Assembly: GCF_003576645.1 (NCBI RefSeq)
Contig: NC_044929.1
Span: 2,614,225 to 2,678,224, forward strand
From: Ipomoea triloba
Lineage: Eukaryota > Streptophyta > Magnoliopsida > Solanales > Convolvulaceae
Length of the DNA: 64,000 nt
Reading direction: 5' to 3'
In this document: positions 35,998 to 47,819 of the stretch, in pieces
Layout: each line of letters starts with the position of its first letter
Numbering within the stretch: the stretch's first letter is position 1
Translations under genes and position numbers: made by a program
Notes under the pieces: model-generated
Told to the model about the DNA's origin: nothing
What the model saw: only the letters and a program-made list of their open reading frames with translations
Database searches by the model: none

Positions 35998-36408
35998 TTT
36001 TCTGTTAGAAAAAGTCCTCTCTGACGATCGGAAATACAAGAAATTAGAAAAACGAAAACAAAACAAATTACAAGGAAAAAATAATAATCCACGTAGGATT
36101 GAACAATTACACGGAAATAATCCACAAAGGATTAGAAGATACGAGCAAGGTGAACTGTATGGCCTTCGGGGTGGTTGGAAGCACGAGTCGTGTTGTCACT
36201 ATTCTTAAAACCTTATTTGCCGCTTCCCGAGGTGCTGGAACGTTGCAGCCTAGGCTTCCCAGGATAAAACGTGCTACGATCCGCCGTTTGAGCACACAAA
36301 CTTGGACCCGGCGAACTAAACCGTGGGATGAACGCAGATGGCTTGAAGGAAATATGAGCAGGGTTTTGAGGGAGAAAACAGTGTATTCGTGTGTTCTTGG
36401 TGTGTCAT

Positions 36409-37076
36409 TTTCAAACTTGTTGCTCACAACGAATATATAGTGAAGGATGGGATCATTGCATTAAATTTGGCATTTAATTCCCATTCGTAACCTCCACCCA
36501 CTAGCAACCTATTTACACCCACTACTAATCCATTTAATCAAGAAATAAATAAACTCTGAAATAATGCTAATCCATTTAATCAAGAAATAAATAAACTCTG
36601 AAATAATGATTGGAATTAATCATATTAATTCCGTAATATTAAGAGTCATTTCTGAACGGTCGCATATTAATTCCGTAATATTAAGAGTCATTTCTGAACG
36701 GTCGCAATCGAGAGGTCACCAAAGTCGCTGTTCGAGACATCGTTTTCAAACCTGCTGCTCACAACGAATATATAGTGAAGGATGGGATCATTGCATTAAA
36801 TCTAGCATTTAATTCCCATTCGTAACCTCCACCCACTAGCAACCTATTTACACCCACTACTAATCCATTTAATCAAGAAATAAATAAACTCTGAAATAAT
36901 GCTAATCCATTTAATCAAGAAATAAATAAACTCTGAAATAATGATTGGAATTAATCATATTAATTCCGTAATATTAAGAGTCATTTCTGAACGGTCGCAT
37001 ATTAATTCCGTAATATTAAGAGTCATTTCTGAACGGTCGCTGTCGCAATCACCAAAGTCGTTGTTCGAGACATCGT
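36409..37076. repeat. 341-bp tandem duplication with nested 42-bp duplications
   Basis: Copy 1 is 36409-36749 and copy 2 starts at 36750 (TTTTCAAAC... TGCTCACAACGAAT in both). Each copy holds two tandem copies of a 42-bp unit starting CTAATCCATTTAATC and two of another 42-bp unit starting CATATTAATTCCG. Confidence 0.9.
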
Positions 37077-38410
37077 TACTGCAGCGAGACAGTGAACGCA
37101 CGCGCCGACCCGGGCTGCACGATATCGCCCTTGTACGCGACTTGGTTCGAGACGACAGTGAACGCACGCGCCGACGACCCGGGCTGCACGATATCGCCCT
37201 TGTACGCGACTTGGTTCGAGACATTGGACTACCTCTGCAGTGTTCATATCACACGTGTACACATATTAATGCCCACAAGGCCTGCCAATTTTCCCTTGTC
37301 CCTTGTACGCGACTTGGTTCGAGACGTGTACACATATTGATGCCCACAAGGCCTGCCAATTTCCCCGTTGTTCGAGACATCGTTACTGCAGCGAGACAGT
37401 GAACGCACGCGCCGACCCGGGCTGCACGATATCGCCCTTGTACGCGACTTGGTTCGAGACGTGTACACATATTGATGCCCACAAGGCCTGCCAATTTCCC
37501 CGTTGTTCGAGACATCGTTACTGCAGCGAGACAGTGAACGCACGCGCCGACCCGGGCTGCACGATATCGCCCTTGTACGCGACTTGGTTCGAGACATTGG
37601 ACTACCTCTGCAGTGTTCATATCACACGTGTACACATATTAATGCCCACAAGGCCTGCCAATTTTCCCTTGTCCCTTGTACGCGACTTGGTTCGAGACGT
37701 GTACACATATTGATGCCCACAAGGCCTGCCAATTTTCCCTTGTCCCTTGTACGCGACTTGGTTCGAGACGTGTACACATATTGATGCCCACAAGGCCTGC
37801 CAATTTCCCACGTGTACACATATTGATGCCCACAAGGCCTGCCAATTTCCCCCGTGTACACATATTGATGCCCACAAGGCCTGCCAATTTCCCCTTGTAC
37901 GCGACTTGGTTCGAGACATTGGAGTACCTCATATTGATGCCCACAAGGCCTGCCAATACATTGGAGTACCTCATATTGATGCCCACAAGGCCTGCCAATT
38001 TCCCGGAGTACCTCATATTGATGCCCACAAGGCCTGCCAATTTCCCCTTGTACGCGACTTGGTTCGAGACATTGGAGTACCTCATATTGATGCCCACAAG
38101 GCCTGCCAATACATTGGAGTACCTCATATTGATGCCCACAAGGCCTGCCAATTTCCCGGAGTACCTCATATTGATGCCCACAAGGCCTGCCAATTTCCCC
38201 TTGTACGCGACTTGGTTCGAGACATTGGAGTACCTCATATTGATGCCCACAAGGCCTGCCAATACATTGGAGTACCTCATATTGATGCCCACAAGGCCTG
38301 CCAATTTCCCGGAGTACCTCATATTGATGCCCACAAGGCCTGCCAATTTCCCGTTGGTTCGAGACATTGGAGTACCTCATATTGATGCCCACAAGGCCTG
38401 CCAATTTCCC
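37060..38410. repeat. Higher-order minisatellite, 18 copies of a GCCCACAAGGCCTGCC core
   Basis: The core GCCCACAAGGCCTGCC occurs 18 times from 37271 to 38402. At 37895-38353 the array has a 153-bp higher-order unit repeated three times, made of 42-, 42- and 69-bp monomers. Most longer units are joined at TTGGTTCGAGAC. An earlier block has a 135-bp unit (37367-37501, repeated from 37502). Since the main periods are multiples of three, long frames stay open on both strands. Confidence 0.95.
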
Positions 38411-38799
38411 GACACACGAGTTCAAGCCTTTCGAAGGCATTTTGGGATTTGATTTGCACCCCCTGCGCGCGAGAGAGAGCATCTATGCTATACAAGTTAC
38501 TTAGTCATAAAAAGTCCCTTGTATATATAGTGGTGCAAAAGTTCATTCCAAACCAATGTGGGACAAACTACATAAGCTTTTCCACACTTGAATTCCATCT
38601 CAAATGGGTCTACTTTGAGAATCAATTTCTCATTCACCCATTATCCATTTTGAGCGTATAATATATCGATCTCTTCGTCTAAGAACGAAGAACCCGAATC
38701 CACTTTGACCTGACCCAAAATCGGAAGTGGACCCACATATATTTATACCACAAAATGACCACTTAAAATGTCATTTTAGTGCAAATTTCCAACATTTTC

Positions 38800-41253
38800 T
38801 ACTCCACTTTTCTACTTAAACTCTGAAAGAGAATTCCGCTAAGATGATATAAATACAAGTAAAATTAGAGCCCTTCACACTAGTTACAAACCAAGTCGAT
38901 TAAGTTACCATTGATATGTGCTTGAGACACTTTGGATGATTTTGAACTCAAAAGAATCCTTCCTTTTGTGTATGAAAATTCGGCTTTATCCAACTGGACT
39001 CTTTTCTATTGACTTCCTTCTAATATGCTTCATTTCGACTATTCAAAATACTCACAAGAATAGAAAATTTTGGGGTCCTATATCCTTAATACAATCATAT
39101 AACATTATCAAAATTTATAAATAATTATTCCTAACAATATTTGACAAAATTAGTTCTCTCTAAATAATTAGTCTGTAATATTTCAATTCGAGTGCAAAAG
39201 GTGAAATCTCTCGTCCCAGAGTATCCACATGCACCCCGTGACCCTATAGGAATTGTAAAGAAGTAATTAATTACTGTGACTTATTGGCCCCTTATTAGGT
39301 TGAAGAACCAGTACCTAGTGCTTACAAGGAGTCACACACATAAGAGGGTGAAACTACCTAGCTCCCACTGCACACTATAATTGTCAGAATTCAATTTTAC
39401 ATCCTTAGATATAACTTGGGAACCAATTGAATTACTCGTGAGATAGTTACTCCGTAATACTCTTGCTATGGATCCAAGTTGTTTGATTGATTTACTTATT
39501 TATTTTATTGCGCATCTTATCTCAAGTTACTAGTGATGAGAGATAGATTGATGTAATTATAGGGTTTGTGATTATCTTTTACTACAAAATATTTTCACTT
39601 TATAAACCTATATATGTGCATATATATAATTATTCTTCACGTGCATACATCTTCGATCGCAAGATCGAGAATAAACGAATTTTTAAAATAAAACAAATAA
39701 ACAAAAGAAAGCATCAAGAATCAAAGGATGTTGGTATGTTACCCTAAAAATATTGCCTTTTTAATTTCATCAAGTCTTGTACGTGTTATAAGTATTTCTA
39801 AGTGTGACAATTTTATTCGGCTCGGCTAGCGACATATTCTTCCTTGATTGGAAAGAAGAGAACCCACTCGACTTATACTTGATAGCTGCATACCAATTGC
39901 ATATCACGTCAATATTTGACAAATGGTTCTAACTTATTAGTTAAACTAGTGACCATTGTATTAACTCAGGTGAAAAAGATTTGAAACGTTTAAATGTGCA
40001 ATAACAATATTATTGAAGGAATTTTTCTTGAATGAATTTCAACTGAGACTTAATTATATTAGTCTAATTTTACAAAACATGCTATCAATATAGTATAAAA
40101 AATAAAAATATTTAAAAAATACAAAAACACTCATTGATATATATCTTCTTTTTTTTTTTTTGGTATGAGGCATCTTAATTATAAATATAACAATATAACA
40201 ATATAAATTATAATTAGAAAAAGTATATTATAAAATTTACCTAAATACATATTAATAAATATTATGGGCACATATAATGCATTATCCAATTATATAAAGA
40301 AATACATCCAATAAAAATATAAATTTACTCATACAAAATTTTAAATTTACATATTTTAATTTTATATAGTGTCTTCTCAACATGATTACACCAACATTCT
40401 TGATTGGAGCGGAACTCAAATTTGTGACCTTACATTTGGAATGGTAACAGTGATGCCATCAGACCAAAAATGTATTTTTTACTTGAATGGGTTATTTATT
40501 AATTCCTATGTCATATCTTTGCCAAACTTCAAAATAGAATGGAACCGTGAAGCAGGTAAATTTAGTTTTTAGTGAAGCGTATGTATGTAGAGTCGGCTAA
40601 GCATCAATTCTTGAACAACGGGATTCCATCTTCATTCTTGAATGCCCTTTTCACTTCTGTTTTCTGTTGTGTATGAATTTCTTGTTTGTTTGGGTTGGGC
40701 ACTCATATTCTTTATATGTATAAATAAAAACAAAAAAAAACAAAAACAAATTATATAATACCACATGTGTATCAATAATTAACAATCAAAAAAGTTAATA
40801 GCACACAAGTGGCTATATATAATTCCATCCCAACACCCCACCTGAAGACGTACAATTATACAAAGTTGAACAGTGGGAATCACCAAAACAACCCAATTCA
40901 ACAAAAAAGTAAAGATAAAGCTAAGGCAGCAACACCAATTGAAGGTGAGTGACAAAGTGGTATAGTAGAAACACTTTAATTTGTGAACCGCATTATTTAA
41001 TTAATACATTTTGCGGTTGCAAGTTGCTGCCTCTTCTGATCTCCCAATATTATATATATTATGGTCTCATCTAATGGGTAGTGGCCATCAGGAACACATA
41101 TATATAATATTGGCAACAATAATAAAAAAATTACAGTAAATAACATCGGACCATATCCTCAATGAGACAAACATCATATTCGATCTAGTTTACAAACTAC
41201 ATGCATGTCCACACCAACAATAGGGACAGAAGAAATTTCAATAGTAAATAATA
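38800..41253. other. Gene-free interval with a SINE relic
   Basis: 39190-39370 carries a minus-oriented copy of the SINE seen as a dimer at 4245-4704 (TTACTGTGACTTATTGG, CCAGTACCTAGTGC). A second SINE-like relic with a B-box complement lies at 40375-40465. No gene recognised. Confidence 0.5.
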
Positions 41254-41720
41254 TGTTGTGCGGAGACGGAAAGGGTCAAGCCAGCACTATGTGGTTAAAT
41301 GAATTATTGGATGAAGGTCAGTAAAAAGGCAAATTCAGGCATCCAACATCCTGATTTTCGAAACTGTGTGGTAGTATAAAGAAATAAAGTTGTGCATTTA
41401 CTAATAGTTATAGATTTTGATATATTTGTAAACGTTTGATCTAACAAATGGTATTAGGATGATATGGGTCAAGTGCAACACTATGTGGTTAAAGGAATTA
41501 TTGGATATGATGGATGTCGCCGGTAAAGGGGCAAATCCAGGTTTCCAACACCCTGACTTTTGAAAATATGTGGCAGTATAAGAAAATAGAGTTGTATGTG
41601 TCTTTACTAATAGATATAGCTTTTAGTGCAGTGATAACTGATCTAACAAATGGTATTAGAACAAGTCACGGGATTTATGAATTATGACAACTGATATTAG
41701 AGTCAAGTCACGGGCTTGAG
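41254..41720 (+). mobile_element. Diverged TRIM with two tandem LTR-PBS units
   Basis: The first LTR (41254-41446) begins TGTTGTGCGGAG and ends GATCTAACA, followed by AATGGTATTAGGA, a decayed PBS. A second, similar LTR-like segment (about 41463-41647) again ends GATCTAACA and is followed by AATGGTATTAGAAC, then GTCAAGTCACGGGCTTGAG, which matches the short internal region of the copy at 22160-22475. Confidence 0.65.
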
Positions 41721-41724
41721 TCCC

Positions 41725-42187
41725 TGCAAGGCTGCAACATCACTTATTTTTTACGTAGATGATGATAAGGTATAGGATATTAGGATCTGATATCAAATTA
41801 AAACATGTGTTTCATCTTAATTAAAAGTATAAGTTGAAACATTTAAGTTTTTATATTATATATGATCCACATATATCATATATGAGTGTGCAAGAGTGGA
41901 GGTTGATGACTTGATGACAGTGAAGATCAGAGATCCGACAAGCAGAGGTGGTGCCCCATGGTTGTGGCCATGGCGGCGTCCCACCGGCAACTGGAGAAGG
42001 AGAGTGGTGGTGGTGGTTAGTTGGTGACTTTTCTTACTAGCTTCTTCTTTTAAATTTCCTATGCTGGGATTAAGAGATTTTGGACATATTAGTCTAGTAC
42101 ATGATGTGATAGTTCATTGGGAAAAGTGTAATTGTACATTTTTTACTCCGTATTTGTTTGGAAATTAAATCATTTTCTTCCTTGTAA
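41725..42187. other. Gene-free interval
   Basis: A GC-richer patch near 41935-42030 (GTGGTGGTGG) shows no family resemblance. Nothing else seen. Confidence 0.45.
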
Positions 42188-42536
42188 GGCTATCCTCATC
42201 CTAGCAAGTGGAAGACTTGCTAGGTGAGGTGGCATTGATGTGGAATTTTGTTTTTTTTTTTGTTTATTTTTTTTTATCCATGTGTCTTGCAAGCTTTCTA
42301 AATTAGAAAGTTAAGACTGCCCAACAAAAGCTGCCATAAATTATTTTTTTTATTTTTTTATTTCTTTTTTATTATTTTATTATTATATATATAATATAAA
42401 ATGAAAGTGGACCCATTTTTAAAATTTGTCAAATTTGCAGGGATGTAGAATGAATAGTAGAAAATTTATAAATTTGATGATGTGGAAGTGAGACCCATTT
42501 TAGAAAGTGAGAGAAATTTTTGGGATAAGGATAGCC
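42188..42536. mobile_element. Tourist-like MITE, 349 bp, TSD TAA
   Basis: Termini GGCTATCCTCATCC and GGATAAGGATAGCC are inverted repeats. The flanking trinucleotide TAA (42185-42187 and 42537-42539) is the target preference of PIF/Harbinger elements. Confidence 0.8.
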
Positions 42537-42954
42537 TAATTCTCTTACACTTTTAGGTACGATTTAGTTGAGATGAGAGAATTAGGAGGGAAATTTTGTA
42601 ATTTTGTAAGGAAGATGTAGAATTATTAGGAAGGACAATTTGGTTCACACATTTTAAACTTTCTTCTCATCATGTATAATGGAATAATTGCAATTTCTAT
42701 AGGGATGTGTGATTTGCAATTCATCAAATTCGAGGAATTGTAATTCCTCCAAACTCTGAAATTTTTCACTCAGGAAAAGAATTTCAAATCATGTCTACCA
42801 AACATGCCATTAAGGAAAATAACCAAACTTTCTTCTCATGTATAACGAAATTGCAATTCCTAGGGGATGTGTGATTTGCAATTCTTCAAATTTTAATTTT
42901 CACTTCTTGAAATTAAGTGGAAAGGAATTGCAATTCCTCTCTACCAAACATGCC

Positions 42955-43200
42955 ATTAAGGAACACACACACACACACACACAAATTAGTAAGTGTCTAA
43001 GTCCCCACCACCAGGGTTCGAACCTATGACCATCCATTTAGAATGGTAACCAATATGTAACCAAAGTTACACATATTTCATACATACTTTCTCAACCAAA
43101 CACCCCCACTAAAGATCAAACCTATGACCTCTCACTTAAGAGGGCCACAGCTATGTCACTTGACCACAAGGCCTTTGTCATTTAAGGCAGCAAAGTTAAA
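42955..43200 (-). mobile_element. SINE relics after a CA tract
   Basis: (AC)n at 42963-42982 is followed by two B-box complements (GGGTTCGAACC near 43014, GATCAAACCTATGACC near 43115) and TACTTTCTCAACC, the reverse complement of the family 3' signature. Probably two overlapping minus-strand SINE copies. Confidence 0.5.
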
Positions 43201-43241
43201 ATTTATGCACTCGTGGGTTAAACTCTATGCACCACCTCAAT

Positions 43242-43320
43242 GTGCAAAGTTATGCACCTTACGGTGCAAAGTTATGCACCTTACGGTGCAAAGTTATGCA
43301 CCTTACAGTGCAAAGTTAAA
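43242..43320. repeat. 22-bp tandem array able to form hairpins
   Basis: Three units of GTGCAAAGTTATGCACCTTACG, with TGCACC-TTAC-GGTGCA palindromes at the joints. Degenerate ATGCACTCGAAGAA-like units continue to about 43800. The GCACCTTA core is shared with the array at 8345-8620. Confidence 0.85.
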
Positions 43321-43800
43321 CATTTTAAAGTTATGCACCCAATGGTTTAAAGTCATGCATCTAATTAAGTTACAAGTTATGCACATGAAGAAGGAAAATG
43401 ATGCACTCGAAGAAGGGAAATAATGCACCCATCTTTTGAGAACGAAGCTAATAAAGTAAACATGCACTCGAAGAGAAACTATGCACTCAAAGAATGAACA
43501 ATATGTACTCATAGAAGGAATAATATGTCCTCAAATAAGGAAAATAATACACCCATATGTTGAGAAGCAAGAAGTGTATTGGACTTCAAAACCAATAATT
43601 CTTATTTTTTTAATTGGTTTTAAAGGTGAATGCAATATGCTTATCAGTTTGAGTTTTTCACTTGCTTGCCTGGATTGATTGGCAATATATATACTTAGTA
43701 GAAATATTCATGTCTCTAAAGGAAAACTATGCACATGAAGAAACAAAAATATACACTCAAAAAAAGAACAATATCCATTCAAAATGGAAATAATGCACCA

Positions 43801-46196
43801 AAAAAAAAAATACAAACTTACACAAAATTACTATAAAGTCATTGTGTGTTTATTATTATTATTATTATTCTTCTTCTTCTTCTTCTTCATTCTTGATTGT
43901 TGATTTGGATTAGATTAATAGCTGAGATTTAATCTTTTTTTTTTTATCCAAGCAAGTCTTAGCGTATATAGGGAGGGGGGGGGGGGGTTAAGTGAAATAA
44001 AATACTGTCATTTTAAGCTTGAATTGGACTGGTATTCTTGAACTCCCTCCCCAAAGAAATTTGGTGAATATTGCTTATTGCATAGACTTGACCATGTTTA
44101 ATGTGACTTTAGAATTTGTATATAATTTTTCTTTCTATTAAAAGAATATTATCATCATTAATTGTTAGCAAAACGGTTTTATGAAGGCTATCTAATTCAC
44201 TAGACATAATTCAGATGTCGTATGAAATTTGTGTAGTTGATCACCTAAAGATTTTGATGTACTTGAAAGAAAGTTGAACTTGTCCCCCCTTTCATGTTAG
44301 TAGTTAGTACATCATAAGGTTCCCTTTTCCTTTCACTTTGCAATATGTGCTTTTTCAGGTTTTGTTGATGTTCCATGTTAGTTTATAAAGTGTAACAATT
44401 TTATTATAAATAGCCAATAATTCTCAATTTACTTGCAAGGTGCACAAATAAAAAATATTTATTAAGTGGACCAAAAGTATAATTCATGGTCAAACCCAAA
44501 AGTCTAGCTTGCCCAAGTGCCATATATATGGATTATTGTACACATTCCCCAATTGGGCAATTGTAGATATATATTCAATTTTATGGAAAAGTTCACAATT
44601 ACTAGTCCGGATCTGTGTTGTAAATGAAGTCTGTCTTGCGACCTTAGCTGGTAAGGCATTATAAGGAGGTAAACAACCAACCTATGTTGCTCATAGTTGA
44701 TCAGCTCAAACCAATAAGGCCAATAAACAACTCCATATATAGAAAATTGAACTTGGGACATTGTAGTTATCAAGTCAATTATCCAACTAATTTAACGGGA
44801 ATTGTCCCCGACCATTTGAAGATATATATATATTCAATTTCCTAATAAACGGGTAATAAGCATTTACCAATACACATATATAACACATTATACAAACCAA
44901 CAATGCAAACAAAATTTAGCATTCAGTTAAGAAGTATAATATAATATTATATTGCAAGGTTAAGGATTTAATTGTTTGAAAAGTAAGATTTAACCAATTT
45001 ATTTATTAACATATGAATTGAGTTTAATTATTTCTAATTTATTTATATCTATATTGAATTTGATTACCAAAAGATATTAACAAATACTAGCTATATCTTA
45101 TGTTAATATTTAAAAAAGTTAAACAAAGAATTATATATGTTGAAGCTGTGTGGTCATGATTCTTGTAATATGCAATATTGTTGATGCATGGGTCCCTCCT
45201 AATCTATCCAATCTGAAGTGCCATTTGAGTCATCATACTGAAAATAATCATCAAATACTATTCCTTAAGCAATTTCAAATTTCGTCATCAAAACCTTCCT
45301 TAAATAATTACACTATTTATTAAACGTTATTATTGTAGTAACACTGTTCAACCTCTGCCTTTAATATGGCAGCAAGGAAAAAAAGTAATGATATTTTGGT
45401 AAATAATTTAAATTTTTAAAATATATTTTGCAATATTATACGGTGCACTTTGAAACACTATAGAATACATTTACACCAGCGTGAAAGTGTAATGCACTTA
45501 TGCGCTTAAAGTTTATGTTTTAGTTTTTCCATTTGGTTTATGGTTTCGTTTTTTAGTTAGTTTAGTGTTTTTTATTTGGTTTAGGGTTTTTTTTTTTTTT
45601 TTTAGTTTAATTTAAGAATTTTTTTTGTTACTATTTAGCATTTAGCAATGTTTAGTTTGTTTGATTTAAGTTTTAGGGTTTATCATGATTGAACTTTATA
45701 CAAATTGCATGTATAACGTTGTGAACTATATTTTTTAAGTGGAAAAAAATTATCAAAATGTCACTGTATTTTTATTTTTTTTTTTGCTATTAATATTTCA
45801 GATTTGTTAATTTTTTCAAATAAACGGTTGAGATTGATGATTCTTAATTTTCTTATGAAAAAAGGTTCTTCTATGATTGTGCACTTATTTATATATATTA
45901 TATTGTTGTCATGTATGTAGTGATATATGGATTTAATTAACTAGTCATTTCAACGACTAAAAATAAGAGGCATATGAGTCATATATGGAGCTTTTGCAAT
46001 GGGTGAATATAAAGTCACTAAACAAACAATCAACACATTGCATGGACGTTATAAATTCTCTTACTTGCATGCATCCATGATGCCCAGAAACTACTACTGT
46101 TAGCTTTAATTTGTGCATCATCACCCTACAACTCTGAATTGCACTGTTAGTTGAATACTTGAATGTGGTCCACTTCTCTGCCCTTGCCAAATTATA

Positions 46197-46272
<76 letters not shown>

Positions 46273-46714
46273 AAAATAATATTCAGATTATGTGTATTTC
46301 GTTAATAAATTATTTATGTAACACCTATATATAAATAAATTGAAGACACACAATATGTTGACTATAAATGGATAATTTATTAATTACAGGCACAATATAT
46401 TAACTGCAGATACATAATTAAGTGTTGGAACTACAAGCTCGCTTTGTCTCATCTTACATGTCTTGTTTACTATTCATTTTTCATATCAATTTTTTTTTTT
46501 TTACTTGTTTTTAGTATTTTCAATTATTTTTAAATTTAGTATTTTGGGTTTAATAGTATTTTTTTAATGTAGTTTCTAAATATATAAGTTTTATATACTA
46601 ATACTAAACTTAACATTATGAAAAATTGAATTAAAAATAAATTCAGTCAAACCTCATCAACAAAACCAAATACATATTATGTGCTTGTATTTAATATATT
46701 ATATGTGCTACTAC
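43801..46714. other. Gene-free AT-rich interval
   Basis: Contains (TTA)n/(TTC)n near 43851-43888, a G run at 43974-43987, TTTAGTTTAGGGTTT-like low-complexity sequence near 45520-45640 and a 70-bp (AT)n tract at 46199-46270. No gene seen. Confidence 0.55.
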
Positions 46715-46862
46715 TGTCTACGAACTCTGTTACAACGTAGTATCTATTCATGTAACTACTTTTTCAACCTACTGAATACCTCCCCCATTGTGGCTCAAAC
46801 ACATGACCTGTCATATGGGAGAGCCACTTTGTGACACTAGACCATAAGATACATAACTTGTG
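46715..46862 (-). mobile_element. SINE copy, minus orientation
   Basis: Reverse complement of the family: GTAGTATCTATTCATG, ACTTTTTCAACCTA, then CATGACCTGTCATATGGGAG (box B side) and GACACTAGACCATAAG (box A side). Confidence 0.55.
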
Positions 46863-47057
46863 AACTACAGACTCTGAATGTTGTTTTGGATCGGATCAAT
46901 GGTATAACAAAGAAAATAGGTATATATTCCCATTTTATATTCATAACTTTTACTTTCACACATGATAATTAAATCTAATGCATACATTTATATAACTTAT
47001 CAGTGCCTGCTACATCAAAAAGTAAAATTTGTAAACAATAGTCTCCCCTTCTCCTCC

Positions 47058-47064
47058 TATATAA
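47058..47064 (+). promoter_or_regulatory. TATA box of the bZIP gene
   Basis: TATATAA within a CT-rich context, 93 bp upstream of the chosen ATG. With a start about 30 bp downstream, ATGs at 46962 and other positions upstream of it would not be in the mRNA, which supports 47157 as the start codon. Confidence 0.6.
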
Positions 47065-47156
47065 TCTCACCAGGCCACTTCTCATGTCACGCTCCTCTAT
47101 CTCAGAAAAACCTGTATGTCTCATCTCCTTCTTCTTCTTCTTCACTAAAACCCACC

Positions 47157-47675
47157 ATGATCCCATCTGAAACCATGGGAATCACCTATATTTCTGCAGA
47201 AAACTCTCCCCCTCTCCCTCTCCCTCTCCCTCTCGACCTCACTTTCATGCACAACACTTTCCACTTCTCCAGATTCCTAACCAACTTACCCAACTACCAC
47301 ACCACACCTCTCCAACCCATCTCGGAGCTCGCCCAAAACAATCCCTCATCATGTCTCGGCAACAACTCAACCTCGGACGAATCATACCACAAAACCCAAC
47401 TCAGGCTCATGAACGAGCGGAGGCAGAGGCGGATGATTTCCAACAGAGAGTCGGCGCGGCGGTCGAGAATGAGGAAACAGAGGCACCTCGACGAGCTGTG
47501 GTCGCAGGTTGTTCGTCTCCGGTCGGAGAATCATAGCCTGCTGGATAGGCTAAACCAGGCGTCGGAGAAGCACGGCGAGGCCGTGCGGGAGAATGCGCGC
47601 CTCAAGGAGGAGGCCGCCGATCTCCGCCGCTTGCTCGCGGAGGCGCAGGTCGCCGGCTGGAGTTTCGATGATTAA
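47157..47675 (+). CDS. Basic leucine zipper factor, group S-like (bZIP43 type)
   Basis: Single-exon gene of 172 residues. The ATG at 47157 has a good context (CCACCATGA) and lies about 65 nt past the expected transcription start. The basic region [19 protein letters not shown] contains the invariant N96-x7-R104. Leucine L114 follows at the canonical nine-residue spacing, with heptad positions L121, L128, L149 and L156; Ala occupies 135 and 142, so the middle of the zipper is weak. Small intronless bZIPs of this kind are group S, bind ACGT-core DNA and often pair with group C partners. The N-terminal (Pro-Leu)n run at residues 18-26 is encoded by a CTCTCC hexanucleotide repeat. The second half is markedly GC-rich. 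No conserved sucrose-control uORF peptide is seen in the short leader. Confidence 0.93.
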   Translation: MIPSETMGITYISAENSPPLPLPLPLDLTFMHNTFHFSRFLTNLPNYHTTPLQPISELAQNNPSSCLGNNSTSDESYHKTQLRLMNERRQRRMISNRESARRSRMRKQRHLDELWSQVVRLRSENHSLLDRLNQASEKHGEAVRENARLKEEAADLRRLLAEAQVAGWSFDD

Positions 47676-47819
47676 TAAATGATTTTGCGGCTGTTTTTTG
47701 TACGTTTACCTTAGTGTTTCCGATGACAACAAGCATGAATTGAGATGGGAATGTTCAATAACAAACGGTTTTTTTTTTTTTTGGACTATAATAATTTTTC
47801 TGAATTTAGTCTGATTTTT

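Larger units (their letters stand above)
36003..38794 (-). mobile_element. Giant solo LTR (2.79 kb) inflated by internal tandem repeats, TSD TTTTC
   Basis: On the minus strand the LTR starts TGTTGGAAATTTGC (38794) and ends TTTTTCTAACA (36003). Exact TTTTC repeats flank it (35998-36002 and 38795-38799). A TATA box CTATATATAC lies at 38529-38521, so transcription would run leftward. Just downstream is a 2-kb block of nested tandem duplications (36409-38410); the remaining 400 bp looks like an ordinary U5. Without the duplications the LTR would be nearer 1 kb. No PBS, PPT or coding domain is adjacent, as expected for a solo LTR. Confidence 0.85.

Noticed and set aside
37060..38410. CRISPR-like array of regularly spaced repeats
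   Set aside because: The spacers are themselves repeated, the context is a plant LTR, and the units form higher-order tandem repeats rather than unique spacers.
37622..38452. Several overlapping 130-290-residue repeat frames on both strands
   Set aside because: They arise from a minisatellite with periods divisible by three. Only the minus frame starting at 38482 was kept as an observation, because it follows the LTR TATA box; none is annotated as a gene.
36003..38794. Endogenous pararetrovirus
   Set aside because: No coat, movement or reverse transcriptase motif and no primer-binding site is visible. LTR-type ends with a 5-bp target duplication explain the block better.
45520..45660. Interstitial telomere repeats (TTTAGGG-like text)
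   Set aside because: Only scattered GTTTAGGGTTT-like words occur, with no exact tandem heptamer array.
46962..47156. Upstream in-frame ATG extending the bZIP by 65 residues
   Set aside because: The TATA box at 47058 places transcription start downstream of that ATG, and the extension lacks any bZIP-family character.
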